Source: Leguminivora glycinivorella (Eukaryota > Arthropoda > Insecta > Lepidoptera > Tortricidae). Taken from it: a stretch of 64,000 bases of DNA. The notes beneath the pieces are model-generated. The model saw only the letters and a list, made by a program, of their open reading frames with translations. It was not told the DNA's origin and did not search any database. How positions within the stretch are numbered: position 1 is the stretch's first letter; each line of letters begins with the position of its first letter. Below, piece after piece: positions 31,053 through 40,429 of this stretch. A program made the translations under genes and the position numbers. The DNA is taken from positions 25,394,110 to 25,458,109 of the forward strand of contig NC_062974.1 of NCBI RefSeq assembly GCF_023078275.1, written 5' to 3'.

Positions 31053-33359
31053 CTACACCGGCAATGGGCACAGCTTGACCACAGGCCGTTTGTACAACCC
31101 TGTGGCAGTGCGCACGGAAACAACACGACAGATTCCATCGGATCCGGGGTGTGTCTCGACGATGCGACCCAGGGGCCATTTCATTGGGCTCGTCTGCTCG
31201 TTTATGACGAGCACGAGTGCTCCGACCTGGATGTTAGACTCTTTGTCGTGCCACTTCATCCTCTGTTGGAGAGTATGCATGTACTCCTTAGACCATTTGC
31301 TCCAGAAGTCTTGGTGCATTTTCTGCAGCAGCTTCCAGCGTTGGAGAGGGCCAACCCGGACGTCTGCCAGATCCTCCTCAGGCACGACCGACAGGGGTTC
31401 TGTGGTCAAGAAATGACCCGGAGTCAAGGCTGAAAAGTCATTAGGGTCGGAGCTGAGAGGAGTGAGTGGCCTTGAGTTCAGCAAAGCCTCGACCTGAGTT
31501 AAGACCGTCGAAAACTCCTCGTACGTCAGCCTTTGGTTCCCTATGACGCGCGAGAGGTGTGTCTTTACCGCCTTGATCCCGGCTTCAGCGAGTCCCGAGA
31601 AATGTGGGCTCCCTGGCGGGTTAAATTCGAAATGAATTGCTTCGCGTGCGGCAGCATCCTCCACGAGACGTTGGAGGATGTTGCTCGCACCGACAAAGTT
31701 TTTGCCTTGGTCAGAGACTAACCGACTGCACCGACCTCGACGGGCGACGAAACGCCGGAGCGCAGCCAGAAAGGCGTCTGAGGACAACTCCGTAGCCAGC
31801 TCAGTATGTATCGCCTTTGTCGCGGTGCAAACGAAGACGCAGATGTAGCCCTTGTACGTCTTGTTCCCGCGACCACGACCAAGGGCGATATCGAAAGGTC
31901 CACCAAAGTCGACCGCTGAGCTCGAAAAGGCCTTCAGTTGAGTGATGCGATAAGCTGGTAGGTCTCCCATGAATGGCGCAGGAGCGCCCAGCGGGCGAAC
32001 CCGGAAGCATTTCATGCACTTTGAGACCACGGCGTAGATAGCCCGCTTAGGACTCATGATCCAGAAATGCTGCGCCAGCAAATTATGGAGCGTTTGGATG
32101 CCCGGATGCATAAAACGTCTGTGGTATTCGTCAATCAAGAGATAGGTCAGACGGTTGTCGCGAGGTAGCAAAAGGGGATGTTTAACATCGAATTCAAGAG
32201 AGGCTCGCGACAAGCGTCCGCCCACCCTCAAGAGACCCGCGTCATCTAGAAATGGGCACAGTTTTTTTAATGCCTTCGGGAGAGAGTTCGAAAGGCCACT
32301 TGTTACCTTCTCTATCTCCGAAGCAAAGTGGTGTTTTTGCGCATGGCACACAAGGAACATGAGCGCCTGCTTAAGTTCTAGCGGTGTCAGGGGACCGCTC
32401 AACAAGTTGTTGGGCATCTTTTGGTTCCTCGCGTTATATGCGAACCTGCGACAGTATGCAAGGACACGTTGCAGTGTCCTTAGCGACGAGAATTTGTTCA
32501 TCAGGTTGTCTGTCCATGATTCTTTCACTGAGACAGTGAGCACAGTGACCTTGCGCTCTTCGTATAGAACGTCCAGATCCACTGCCACCGTGGACTTAGG
32601 CCAGTCAACCTTATCCAAACCTAGCCAAGATGGGCCCTGCCACCAGTTATTGTGGTGAACCAGGTCATCTGGCAAGAGTCCTCGCGATCCACAATCCGCA
32701 GGATTGTCACCAGTCCTCACGTGCCGCCAACAGTCTGGAGGGATGATATCCTGAATGTGACTCACGCGGTTAGCCACGAAAGTTTGCCATCTGGACGGGC
32801 AAGACTTTATCCACGTCAAAGCAACGCTGGAATCAGACCACGCACAAATTTCACAAATCTTGTGGAGGGGCGTCAGAGCCTCTGCAACAGATGCTATCAA
32901 GTCAGCAAGTAGAACCGCAGCCAGCAACTCTAGACGGGGTATCGACAGCTTACGAAGAGGTGCCACTCTTGATTTGCTGCAGACCAGATGAACATATCGC
33001 GTTCCATCCTCACCTGACGTCCGTAAATAGACCACCGCGCAATACCCTAGCTCTGAGGCGTCGCAGAAACCGTGGACTTCGAGCGAGACGAAATCCTTGA
33101 CCATACGGCGCGGGACAGACACCGATTTCAACGAAGGAAGCTGCGCTTTGAATTCTTGCCATTCGGATGCAAGGTTCTCTGGCGCATCATCATCCCATGA
33201 AACACCTGAGACCCAGAGCAACTGCATGAGGTACTTCGCGAAGAACGTCACAGGTGAGAGGAGGCCCAGAGGGTCGAAGATTCGAGCGATCTCTGAGAGG
33301 ATAGTGCGTTTAGTGCACCGTCGATCCTCGACAGACACTTTGAAGGTGAAGTCATCCGT
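31053..33359 (-). CDS. BEL/Pao pol, second part: RNase H and integrase
   Basis: The frame follows an amber codon at 33360-33362 and is open to the stop at 31053; its first methionine is at 33338 (761 residues from there). RNase H shows GFCDASELGYCAVVYL (aspartate near residue 90), RLELLAAVLLADL, CAWSDSSVALTWI (about 165) and a late NPADCGSRG. The integrase has the HHCC finger (HRRFMHPG about 406, CMKC about 440) and the acidic triad: AVDFGGPFD (about 474), LVSDQGKNFVG (about 541) and GLAEAGIKA (about 583). The C-terminal WPLGRIVETHPGSDG is the usual pol end. All catalytic residues are present. It is in the same frame as the reverse transcriptase ORF, so only one codon separates them. Confidence 0.95.
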   Translation of the reverse strand, partial: TDDFTFKVSVEDRRCTKRTILSEIARIFDPLGLLSPVTFFAKYLMQLLWVSGVSWDDDAPENLASEWQEFKAQLPSLKSVSVPRRMVKDFVSLEVHGFCDASELGYCAVVYLRTSGEDGTRYVHLVCSKSRVAPLRKLSIPRLELLAAVLLADLIASVAEALTPLHKICEICAWSDSSVALTWIKSCPSRWQTFVANRVSHIQDIIPPDCWRHVRTGDNPADCGSRGLLPDDLVHHNNWWQGPSWLGLDKVDWPKSTVAVDLDVLYEERKVTVLTVSVKESWTDNLMNKFSSLRTLQRVLAYCRRFAYNARNQKMPNNLLSGPLTPLELKQALMFLVCHAQKHHFASEIEKVTSGLSNSLPKALKKLCPFLDDAGLLRVGGRLSRASLEFDVKHPLLLPRDNRLTYLLIDEYHRRFMHPGIQTLHNLLAQHFWIMSPKRAIYAVVSKCMKCFRVRPLGAPAPFMGDLPAYRITQLKAFSSSAVDFGGPFDIALGRGRGNKTYKGYICVFVCTATKAIHTELATELSSDAFLAALRRFVARRGRCSRLVSDQGKNFVGASNILQRLVEDAAAREAIHFEFNPPGSPHFSGLAEAGIKAVKTHLSRVIGNQRLTYEEFSTVLTQVEALLNSRPLTPLSSDPNDFSALTPGHFLTTEPLSVVPEEDLADVRVGPLQRWKLLQKMHQDFWSKWSKEYMHTLQQRMKWHDKESNIQVGALVLVINEQTSPMKWPLGRIVETHPGSDGICRVVSVRTATGLYKRPVVKLCPLPV

Positions 33360-34370
33360 CTAGGGTAACCACGAGAGGCCGAGAATTTTTAGTGAGATGT
33401 CCCCAATGGAGTTGAACTCCCGAAAGTCCTCGGAATATAGGTCTGAGGAGGGGACACCCTCGAAGAACTCCTGGTGGTTAGACGTCCATTTCCGTAGATG
33501 GAAGCCACCAGAAGCTAAGATGGTAGACAGCTCCGATCGAAGCTTCCGTGCTTCTTCGACAGACTGAGCTCCAGACACCACGTCGTCGACATAGATGTCT
33601 CGGTCTAGCACTGCTGAGCCAGAAGGGTATTCTTCTCCTGATTCTTTCGCCAGTTGAGCTATTGTCCGAAGAGCTTGGTAGGGAGCTGAGGACACGCCGT
33701 AAGTAACGGTCAACAGCCGATAGTCCCGGATAGGCTCATTGACAGACGGACGCCACAGGATGCGCTGATATTCAGCATCTTCCGGGGACACTAAGATCTG
33801 CCTATACATTTGCTTGACATCTGCTGTGAACACAACACTATGCCACCGAAAACGAAGGAGCAAGTGGAAGATGTTGTTTTGCAGCTTCTGCCCTGGCAGT
33901 AGCGCGTCATTTAGTGAGACACCCCGGCTGTCCTTGGCACTAGCGTCGAAGACTACCCGAAGAGGAGTGCTGGTCGACGAGGGCCTCAACACTCCATGGT
34001 GGGGTATGTAAAAGAACCCCCCCAAATCCACCTTTGGAGGATCACATTCCTCAAGGTGGCGACAGCTTTTGTAGTCCTTCATGAAGGCTACATAGTTCTG
34101 GTAGAAGTCGGAGTTACTTAATAACTTCCGCTCCAACAACAAGAATCTCTTAAGAGCGATGGCTCGAGAGCCCGAGAAGATAGGTTTATTAGAAGTATCA
34201 GCAAAAGGTAAAGGAACGACAAATCTACCTTCTTCTGTGCGACGAAAATTAGCGAGAAAGTATTCCTCGCACAGCTGATCTTCCTTCGATAAAATGACGG
34301 TGTTCGGAGAGTTGACATCTTCCAACTCCCAGAACCTCTTAATGGAGTCGTCAAGCGATAACTTGCCCAC
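33360..34370 (-). CDS. BEL/Pao pol, first part: reverse transcriptase
   Basis: The 336-codon frame begins with MGKLSLDDSIKRFWELEDV, the segment that normally links protease to RT. PLRVVFDASAKDS, FTADVKQMYRQILV (first catalytic aspartate), YRLLTVTYGVSSAPYQALR and DRDIYVDDVVSG (YVDD near residue 258) identify an RT with an intact active site. It ends LGLSWLP then TAG, while the next in-frame codons read TDDFTFKVSVED, so this is a single nonsense codon inside pol. It overlaps the end of gag by 20 bases in a different frame. The methionine shown may not be a real start; ancestrally this was most likely one gag-pol frame. Confidence 0.94.
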   Translation of the reverse strand: MGKLSLDDSIKRFWELEDVNSPNTVILSKEDQLCEEYFLANFRRTEEGRFVVPLPFADTSNKPIFSGSRAIALKRFLLLERKLLSNSDFYQNYVAFMKDYKSCRHLEECDPPKVDLGGFFYIPHHGVLRPSSTSTPLRVVFDASAKDSRGVSLNDALLPGQKLQNNIFHLLLRFRWHSVVFTADVKQMYRQILVSPEDAEYQRILWRPSVNEPIRDYRLLTVTYGVSSAPYQALRTIAQLAKESGEEYPSGSAVLDRDIYVDDVVSGAQSVEEARKLRSELSTILASGGFHLRKWTSNHQEFFEGVPSSDLYSEDFREFNSIGDISLKILGLSWLP

Positions 34371-36183
34371 TACCAGCGTCAGCTGTCAAACTGTTGTTAC
34401 GGAACCGAGAACGACAAATGTCCGTAGTACAGTCGCCTGCGTCTCCCATCAGAATCCACCCGAAAACGGTGTTGACGGCAGTCGCCTGGCCCGGGGCCCC
34501 ATGGATTAAACCTGGGCGCAACGAAGAAGCGAAAATATTGACATTCAACAATAGATCAACAGGTCCTGGAATGTGCCAGTAGGGGTCAGCTAATTCTAAG
34601 CCCCTAATATGTTGCCATGATGACAGGTCGACAAGCTCAGGCGGCATCTCAGGACAAATTTTAGGCAGCAAATAAGCCTGAAACGAGAGGCTAGTATCAG
34701 CCTTCCCAACGCTCGGTGTGATGGTACATGACAATGTGCCACCAGGCTTCGACACGAGTTCACCGATACCAGTGATGGCATGGTTCCCATATTCTGCCCG
34801 GAGACCAAGTCTCTGTGCACATGCCTCACTTATGAAATTACAGCCACTAGCACAGTCAAGCAAGGCCCTTACCTCAACTAAATTCCCTCTGGCATTCTCC
34901 ACCAATACCCTCGCAGTCGAAAATAGGGATGAAGCGGCAACATTATTGGCTACCATCACCAGAGGATTTGTTGAGCTTGATGGACGCTTCAAATTATCCA
35001 CATCCGTTGCCGGGGGTACAGGCACCTTACCACTATTAAAATGCAACAGCGTATGGTGAGAGAACCGACATTGCTCACACCGCTGCTTCGACTTGCAAGA
35101 CCTCATAGGATGTGACCCCGACAAACACAGAATACACAACTTATTCTCTTTTGCACATTTAAACCGAGAAGCGGGGTCATAATTTAAAAAGGTTGGACAG
35201 GATGTAAGACTATGGGCCTGTCCACACACCTCACACTTAGGAGCGGAGACTACTAAGGCTACTTTTGGCTTATTAGATGGCTTGCTACTACTCGGCTGCG
35301 GAGCACTAGCGACAAACCCCGATGCCACTGCAGCGTCTAAGGCACGGTGTCGCTTTTCAATAAAATCCTGCAATTTACTAAACTCAGGAATGTCATCAGA
35401 GTTATGTTCTAATTCGAATTGCTCTTTAGTGTTCCTATCAAGCTTCGACCACAGTAGCTGTACAAGAAGGAAATTTTTGTCCGGTAAGTTGAAACCTTTC
35501 AAAATCGACAAATTCTCAGCAAAAACCCTATAAACCCGCTGCAGGTCACTAGCGCGGGATGCCTTCACCGGCTCACACTGTACAAGCTTCTCATAGTAAG
35601 TAGCAGCAATTAATCTAGTTTTGTTATATTGCTTGTACAGCGCTTCATATGCTACCTTATAGTTGTCATCGGTGACAGGATAATTCTTTATAAGGTCATA
35701 AGCTTCGTTTTGCACACTGGACAAAAGATAATGTAATTTTTCAACCGGAGCAATGTCAGTCCGCTTGTCCACCAAAGAATTAAACAACTGCATAAATGTT
35801 ACCCAATTTTCAATTTTCCCATCAAATGCTTTAATTTGCAGTTTTGGTAACTTAGGCAAGACCGGCTGCGGCACGCCCGAGACTGACGAAGTCCCAGCAC
35901 AAGGCTTCCTATTCTGCAACCTCGACCGTACTGCCCTTACTTTCGAATCGAACATCGCGGTATGTGAGCAGATCTCCCTGTGTTCGGACCGAGGAGCACT
36001 ACTTAATAACTTTATTTGCGCTTCATGGAAGTTCTTCGCTATAGAACACAGCTCACTCTCGTCACATAGCGCAAGTTCGGAGTCCGACAACATTTGTAAA
36101 TATTCAATTCTCATTACCTGATAATCACGCGCAATCATCACCGTGTCAACCTCGGTTCCGACAGACTTATCGCCATTCGTCAT
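34351..36183 (-). CDS. BEL/Pao gag and protease region
   Basis: A 610-residue frame starting MTNGDKSVGTEVDTV, 343 bases inside the 5' LTR. Residues about 115-260 hold the capsid-like domain typical of these elements (IKAFDGKIENWVTFMQLFNS, VEKLHYLLSSV, YKVAYEALYKQY). Cys/His knuckles lie at about 315-385 (CEVCGQAHSLTSC, CILCLSGSHPMRSC, CEQCRFSHH). An aspartic-protease-like region includes VRALLDCASGCNFISE (about 440); this motif departs from the usual D-S/T-G, as often in BEL/Pao, so activity cannot be judged by eye. The last 13 codons are read out of frame after a shift near 34390. Confidence 0.93.
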   Translation of the reverse strand: MTNGDKSVGTEVDTVMIARDYQVMRIEYLQMLSDSELALCDESELCSIAKNFHEAQIKLLSSAPRSEHREICSHTAMFDSKVRAVRSRLQNRKPCAGTSSVSGVPQPVLPKLPKLQIKAFDGKIENWVTFMQLFNSLVDKRTDIAPVEKLHYLLSSVQNEAYDLIKNYPVTDDNYKVAYEALYKQYNKTRLIAATYYEKLVQCEPVKASRASDLQRVYRVFAENLSILKGFNLPDKNFLLVQLLWSKLDRNTKEQFELEHNSDDIPEFSKLQDFIEKRHRALDAAVASGFVASAPQPSSSKPSNKPKVALVVSAPKCEVCGQAHSLTSCPTFLNYDPASRFKCAKENKLCILCLSGSHPMRSCKSKQRCEQCRFSHHTLLHFNSGKVPVPPATDVDNLKRPSSSTNPLVMVANNVAASSLFSTARVLVENARGNLVEVRALLDCASGCNFISEACAQRLGLRAEYGNHAITGIGELVSKPGGTLSCTITPSVGKADTSLSFQAYLLPKICPEMPPELVDLSSWQHIRGLELADPYWHIPGPVDLLLNVNIFASSLRPGLIHGAPGQATAVNTVFGWILMGDAGDCTTDICRSRFRNNSLTADAGSGQVIA

Positions 36184-36504
36184 TATTACGGCGTTAAATT
36201 ACACTAAAAACGGCGATATTAATATAAAATTACAACAAAACTAATCTTCACAAAATAAATCACAACAACACAAAAGTCGGTTGATTGACACTGACAGGAG
36301 TGACCGGTGTCAGCTGACAGGTGACACTTGACAAAATTGTTGCCAGTAAAATGAAAAGTGAGTGAATGATTTTTGTTAAAGCACCATTACCCGCGAAATT
36401 TTAACAAGTCTACCCTAAATTTTAAAGTGCGAAAAATGACAATACAAATTTGAGAAAGCGAATATTTAAAACGAAAACGACAAATCATAGGCGCTTTATC
36501 AAAG

Positions 36505-36525
36505 TATGCGGGTCGAAGGCCAAAA
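36505..36525 (-). promoter_or_regulatory. Possible tRNA primer-binding site of BEL/Pao element
   Basis: Read on the minus strand, the 5' LTR end is followed by TTT and then TGGCCTTCGACCCGC. TGG is the complement of a tRNA CCA end, and position and start fit a primer site. The cognate tRNA was not identified. Confidence 0.5.
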
Positions 36526-37082
36526 TGTTCGACAATTAATGGACTGTATGGGGGCGAAAAGGGGAAAACGATAGAGTGGAATTTAGGGCCGAGTCAGCAA
36601 GGAAGTTGGTATGGAGTGAAAATGATAAATGTGATGTTAGACGAATAGTGTGAAATGAGTGTAAGCGAAGTTTACCTTACAGTCCGGGAATGTGAGGACT
36701 GAGTCGTTGGTCGCGCTGTAGGCCCGCTGGCGGTGATTTCAGCTCCTTGTCGCAAGCTAGAGGAAGCGTAAAACCGTTACCTTCGAGCTTTCAACTTAGA
36801 CCTTCGACGTTCTCTCCACGGATGATCCTGGCGCTCTCCGATACACAACACTGATTGAAATTAAGTTAAATTACGGGTGATGGTGCTTTCAAATAATTTA
36901 CTGCGAGAAATAGCGAGACTGGCTAAGGTGATGGTGACTGTTCGCGAATCTGTTGCGTACTGGCTCTGTCAATTGCATGACAGAGCAACCGTTTTTTTTT
37001 AATATTCGAATTTCAACTGTGACAAAGTGTTGCCACAGTTAACATGAAAAAATATCCGAAAAATGATGGGCAAAACTGAACA
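36526..37082 (-). repeat. 5' LTR of BEL/Pao element
   Basis: The same 557 bases as 30352-30908, no difference seen on inspection. On the minus strand it should hold the promoter. ATAAC at 37083-37087 is the right copy of the target duplication. Confidence 0.95.
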
Positions 37083-37518
37083 ATAACAATGTTCCGAAAT
37101 CGGTTGTTGACATGTCCGGTACTGACAATGTATAGTGCAGTTCTCCTGTACTGATTATTTAATTTCGATTTAGCTTAATATATTTTTTGTTCTTATTCAA
37201 GGTGTCTGTAGCTCAGCCGTGAAAAAGATTTATAGAAATAAGGAAGCCGTTACATCATTGACACCAGTATAAAACAAGGTCCCACGCAAAAACAAAATAA
37301 ACATCGACGACTTGGATAAAGGCACAAGATTCATGGATTTTAGGCTGTACGGAAACAAGTAGCGAGTATTTAAACCATGCTTATTAAACTTTGATTCTCT
37401 AAAACCCTGTTTTCATTTTCTACAAATATTTACGCGAAACCAGTACACGCTGTCCCCATTATACATGACGTCCGAACATTATTGCCATATGAAAGCGGTT
37501 TGTAGCGACACTCTTTCA

Positions 37519-37552
37519 GGGTCAAATAAAATCTTGTCAGGCTATATGTATG
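37519..37552 (-). repeat. Inverted copy of a segment at 30085-30115
   Basis: AGGGTCAAATAAAATCTTGT then CAGGCTATA is the reverse complement of TATAGCCTGACAAG..TTTTATTTGACCCT at 30085. The two lie on either side of the BEL/Pao insertion but outside its duplication. A dispersed repeat family is the simplest reading. Confidence 0.55.
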
Positions 37553-37792
37553 TATAATTAACCATAGAATGTCGTTCACTAGTTTGCAGGTGGTATAGCG
37601 ACATCTATCAAAAAATTTGGACATCAAAAAATACTTATACATTTTACGACAACAAGTTTGCAGGGGTAACAGTGACATCTAGCGAACAACTTGCACTACG
37701 ACATATAATTGTTTTTCACGCTCTCTATCGTCCAGTTTCCTAAATATATTCTAAGTACATCGGATTTACTATTTCCTTTGACTGAAAACACC

Positions 37793-37892
37793 GTGGTCAC
37801 TTGCACCACCGAACCACTGCGCCACCGTTTATTAAGGAATTTGACAGTTGACAGCCCACTAACCTTGGGTTAAGCGGGTGGTGCAAGTGGCC
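37793..37892. mobile_element. MITE-like palindrome GGTCACTTGCACCACC
   Basis: GGTCACTTGCACCACC (37795-37810) and GGGTGGTGCAAGTGGCC (37876-37892) are inverted, with AACCTTGGGTTAAGC inside. I recall similar palindromes as common in moths; that is not verified. Confidence 0.7.
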
Positions 37893-37961
37893 CTAGAGGG
37901 GTAGAAGAAACACGTAAAACTGTTCAAGTTTAGTGCCGTTCTAGAAATTAACGGGTTCAAA

Positions 37962-38093
37962 TGTGGCGTTATCTGGGTAAAGGGACCTTATGATGGCGCT
38001 TATGGCGTTATGAGCGATGTTCCTATACAAATACGACGCCTCAGGACGTAAGCGCCATCGACAAGAAGGTCCCTTTACTCAGATAACGCCACA
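37962..38093. mobile_element. MITE family 4, copy 2
   Basis: TGTGGCGTTATCTGGGTAAA through GAGCGATGTTCCTATACAAA to CAGATAACGCCACA. It differs from 27815-27952 by scattered substitutions and a few missing bases, enough to show two independent old insertions. Confidence 0.85.
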
Positions 38094-38752
38094 AATCAAC
38101 AAAAATTATGATATTGCAGTGTCACGCCATAGTTATTGTTCTGAGTAAAACTACAGAATTAAGAACTGATATTATTTAACTCCAAATTCAATTAATCGAT
38201 TAGTTATAATGGTTTAGAAATTGCTTTCTGAATCAATATATGATGATTCCGATATAAATTATAGCACTTGAGTAAATAATCAAATTAATTGTGTCGACTA
38301 GAAATTGATTACTCTCCAAACCTCTCTCTATTGAGGCATAATAGGCATGCCAATGCATAATAATACACTTCTCATATTAATCTTATTCTTAGCGTTTCCT
38401 AAAATACACGTCAATTCGGATACGAGAGAGCTTACTTCCGCTTCCTTTTGAAATAAGGTACTCTCAATCGAATAAATAAATAACATAATAATCCTGTTAT
38501 TATGCGACGTAAAATGGCCGTCCTCGAGGTATGTTTTGAATTAGACAGCGGAAGAAAGACGTATCGTACCTCGCCCGGGAGATAGACTACCCGTCCCACT
38601 CTTATTAATACAGTAAGATAAGGAGTGCAGAAGAGAGAAAACCGTATGAAGTATGAGTATGAAGATTTAATTTTGGTTTTCGAAAATCGAACATTTGTCA
38701 GCATTTACCATAGACGTGTAATAAAGATAGACCGTGGGTAAGCACCTAAGCA
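38094..38752. other. Non-coding stretch
   Basis: No gene seen. GAGATAGACTACCCGTCC (38578-38595) resembles the arm of the palindrome at 60531-60636 and may be a fragment of that family. Confidence 0.45.
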
Positions 38753-38850
38753 ACATCTAGCGTCTCGCGAGCGTAGCGTCGGGCCAACTGTATGGCAAAG
38801 ACTTTTTCCATACAGTTGGCCCGACGCTACGCTCGCAAGACGCTAGATGT
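38753..38850. repeat. Near-perfect 43-bp hairpin
   Basis: Arms 38753-38795 and 38808-38850 are inverted with a single mismatch (CGTCTCGCGAGC against CGTCTTGCGAGC) around a 12-base loop (CAAAGACTTTTT). Such long matched arms suggest a recent foldback element or a structured transcript precursor; nothing in the sequence decides between these. Confidence 0.85.
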
Positions 38851-39569
38851 GGGGGGACCCTAAATAACTTTATATCTTCCTGTACACTCTCATGAAGTAT
38901 ACCATAGACGCAAATATAGCTACCCCACTCCATCTTCATTTAGTACCGTGGTAGGTACCGCTTTTTCCCTCCTTGTGAAAAATATATGATTTTTTGGTGA
39001 GAAACTATATCGTCGCCTATCAGTAAAGTAACATGTGTCATTGTCCATCATAACGTCCCACTTTGTCGCTTGCTGTAAGGACGTTTTGACCGGTTACTCT
39101 TAAATCCCATCCTTTTGGTGAGCCACTACTTACGTAAGACATTTCACTAAACGTCTACATACATAGGTAATATTGTCGTAATGGAAAGTGCTGGCATCAT
39201 GACCTTCCCGTCCTCTAAGGGTTTTTACAATCTATGGTATTTACAAATGCAGCGAAGGAGACACTCTATGGTACGGCAATATTTACTAAGGTATAAATTG
39301 ATTAGTCGTATCTGTATTCAAGTTATGAAACTTCATTACTGTCGCTTATGACATTTTCATTTAATTTCCTATATTTATGTCACGAAATCTTTTCGTGTCC
39401 AATATCTTTTCAATACCGATAAACAAATCCAAAGCCAATATGTGAGTAGCATGTTGACTCGCGTTCAGTATGAAATGAATTGGAAAATGCGAGCGGGGGT
39501 GACTTGCAAGCCCATGAATGGTAGGAATTATTTGAAGCATTTCCAATTACTGGCAGGTTTAATCTTGAA
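38851..39569. other. Non-coding stretch
   Basis: No gene or shared repeat recognised. Short frames only. Confidence 0.4.
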
Positions 39570-39690
39570 GCACACTTCGGTCAATGGCAATCAAATATAT
39601 GAAACGAACGTGTTCCTACACACACAGTCTTAAACTTGTGTTCACCTACCACGTACCATGTTTGTGTGTGTGATATAAGACAACAATCCC
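39570..39690 (+). repeat. Dispersed repeat C copy, partial
   Basis: CACACTTCGGTCAATGGCAA, TCAAATATATGAAACGAACG, CACACAGTCTTAAACTTGTG and GTGATATAAGACAAC follow the order of repeat C, with more divergence than the other copies. Confidence 0.65.
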
Positions 39691-39779
39691 TCCATTGACA
39701 TTGCATTATTTCTTTTTTTAATTTGTATATGTGACGAGTTTCATGTTTCTCTTGTCAATTCAATCGTACTTCATATAAA

Positions 39780-39848
39780 AATAAAAAATAAATATTGTAG
39801 GACATTCTTACACAGATTGACAGAGGCTCACAAGAGGAGGAGGCCCAT
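39780..39848 (-). repeat. SINE family S2, tail fragment
   Basis: AATAAATATTGTAGGACATT then CTTACACAGATTGACAGAGG matches the 3' tail of S2 read on the minus strand (compare 54075 and 50375). Confidence 0.65.
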
Positions 39849-40429
39849 ATATGTCGGAGAACGACCAAAATGTGGTTTAAGATACGTTTTATAACGCTAT
39901 ACTATCGCTATAAATAGAGCAAACAAGGGTTTTACAACTTCACGGTACAACCTGGCTGGTATTCGACTGAGTTCTGCCAAAACGTCAGAGAGGACGCTTC
40001 TGTCTAAAATAACAGATGGTTGGAGGCTGTCAATCGGTCTGCAGGGGAAATTGTCGAGGAGTGCTGGCGTTGCTGACCGATGAATCTTTCATCGGTCTAA
40101 TCCAGCGGTTTGCTCGAAATAACAGGCGTAATGTATTCTATATGATGTGGTTTGATGTGTAATCGCTTTTGTGCAGTAAATTCTGTGATATAAACATGGT
40201 ATTTCATTGAAAGCTCTCATAAACAACTACGGAAGGTCTTGACAACGGTTCTGGTATGATACTCCGACGATCCGACATATATAATATAAAAACATATTAC
40301 ATATTATGTTCAGTCCTACTGCATAACAAAACACTACAATGTATGAGTAGTAGTTGGAGCTTGCGAATGTCTTTGATTAATATGCACAGGAAATGCTGTC
40401 ATGCGTACTGAGATGAAACTACTTACATA
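39849..40429. other. Non-coding stretch
   Basis: No gene seen. CCGATGAATCTTTCATCGG near 40077 is a small perfect palindrome. Confidence 0.4.

Larger units (their letters stand above)
30352..37082 (-). mobile_element. BEL/Pao LTR retrotransposon, full length (6731 bp)
   Basis: Two 557-bp direct LTRs begin TG and end CA and look identical base for base on inspection. They are flanked by ATAAC duplications. On the minus strand lie gag with a protease region, reverse transcriptase, RNase H and integrase in the BEL/Pao order. Just inside the 5' LTR (right side) is TGGCCTTCGACCCGC, a possible tRNA primer site three bases after the LTR. A purine-rich GGTGGGCGGAA abuts the 3' LTR. The coding frame is broken at the gag/RT border and by one amber stop. 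Identical LTRs mean the insertion is recent. Confidence 0.96.

Noticed and set aside
32155..32658. 167-codon plus-strand frame
   Set aside because: Antisense to BEL/Pao pol; no motif of its own.
30352..37082. Endogenous retrovirus with envelope gene
   Set aside because: No reading frame for an envelope lies between integrase and the 3' LTR; the element is an ordinary BEL/Pao retrotransposon.
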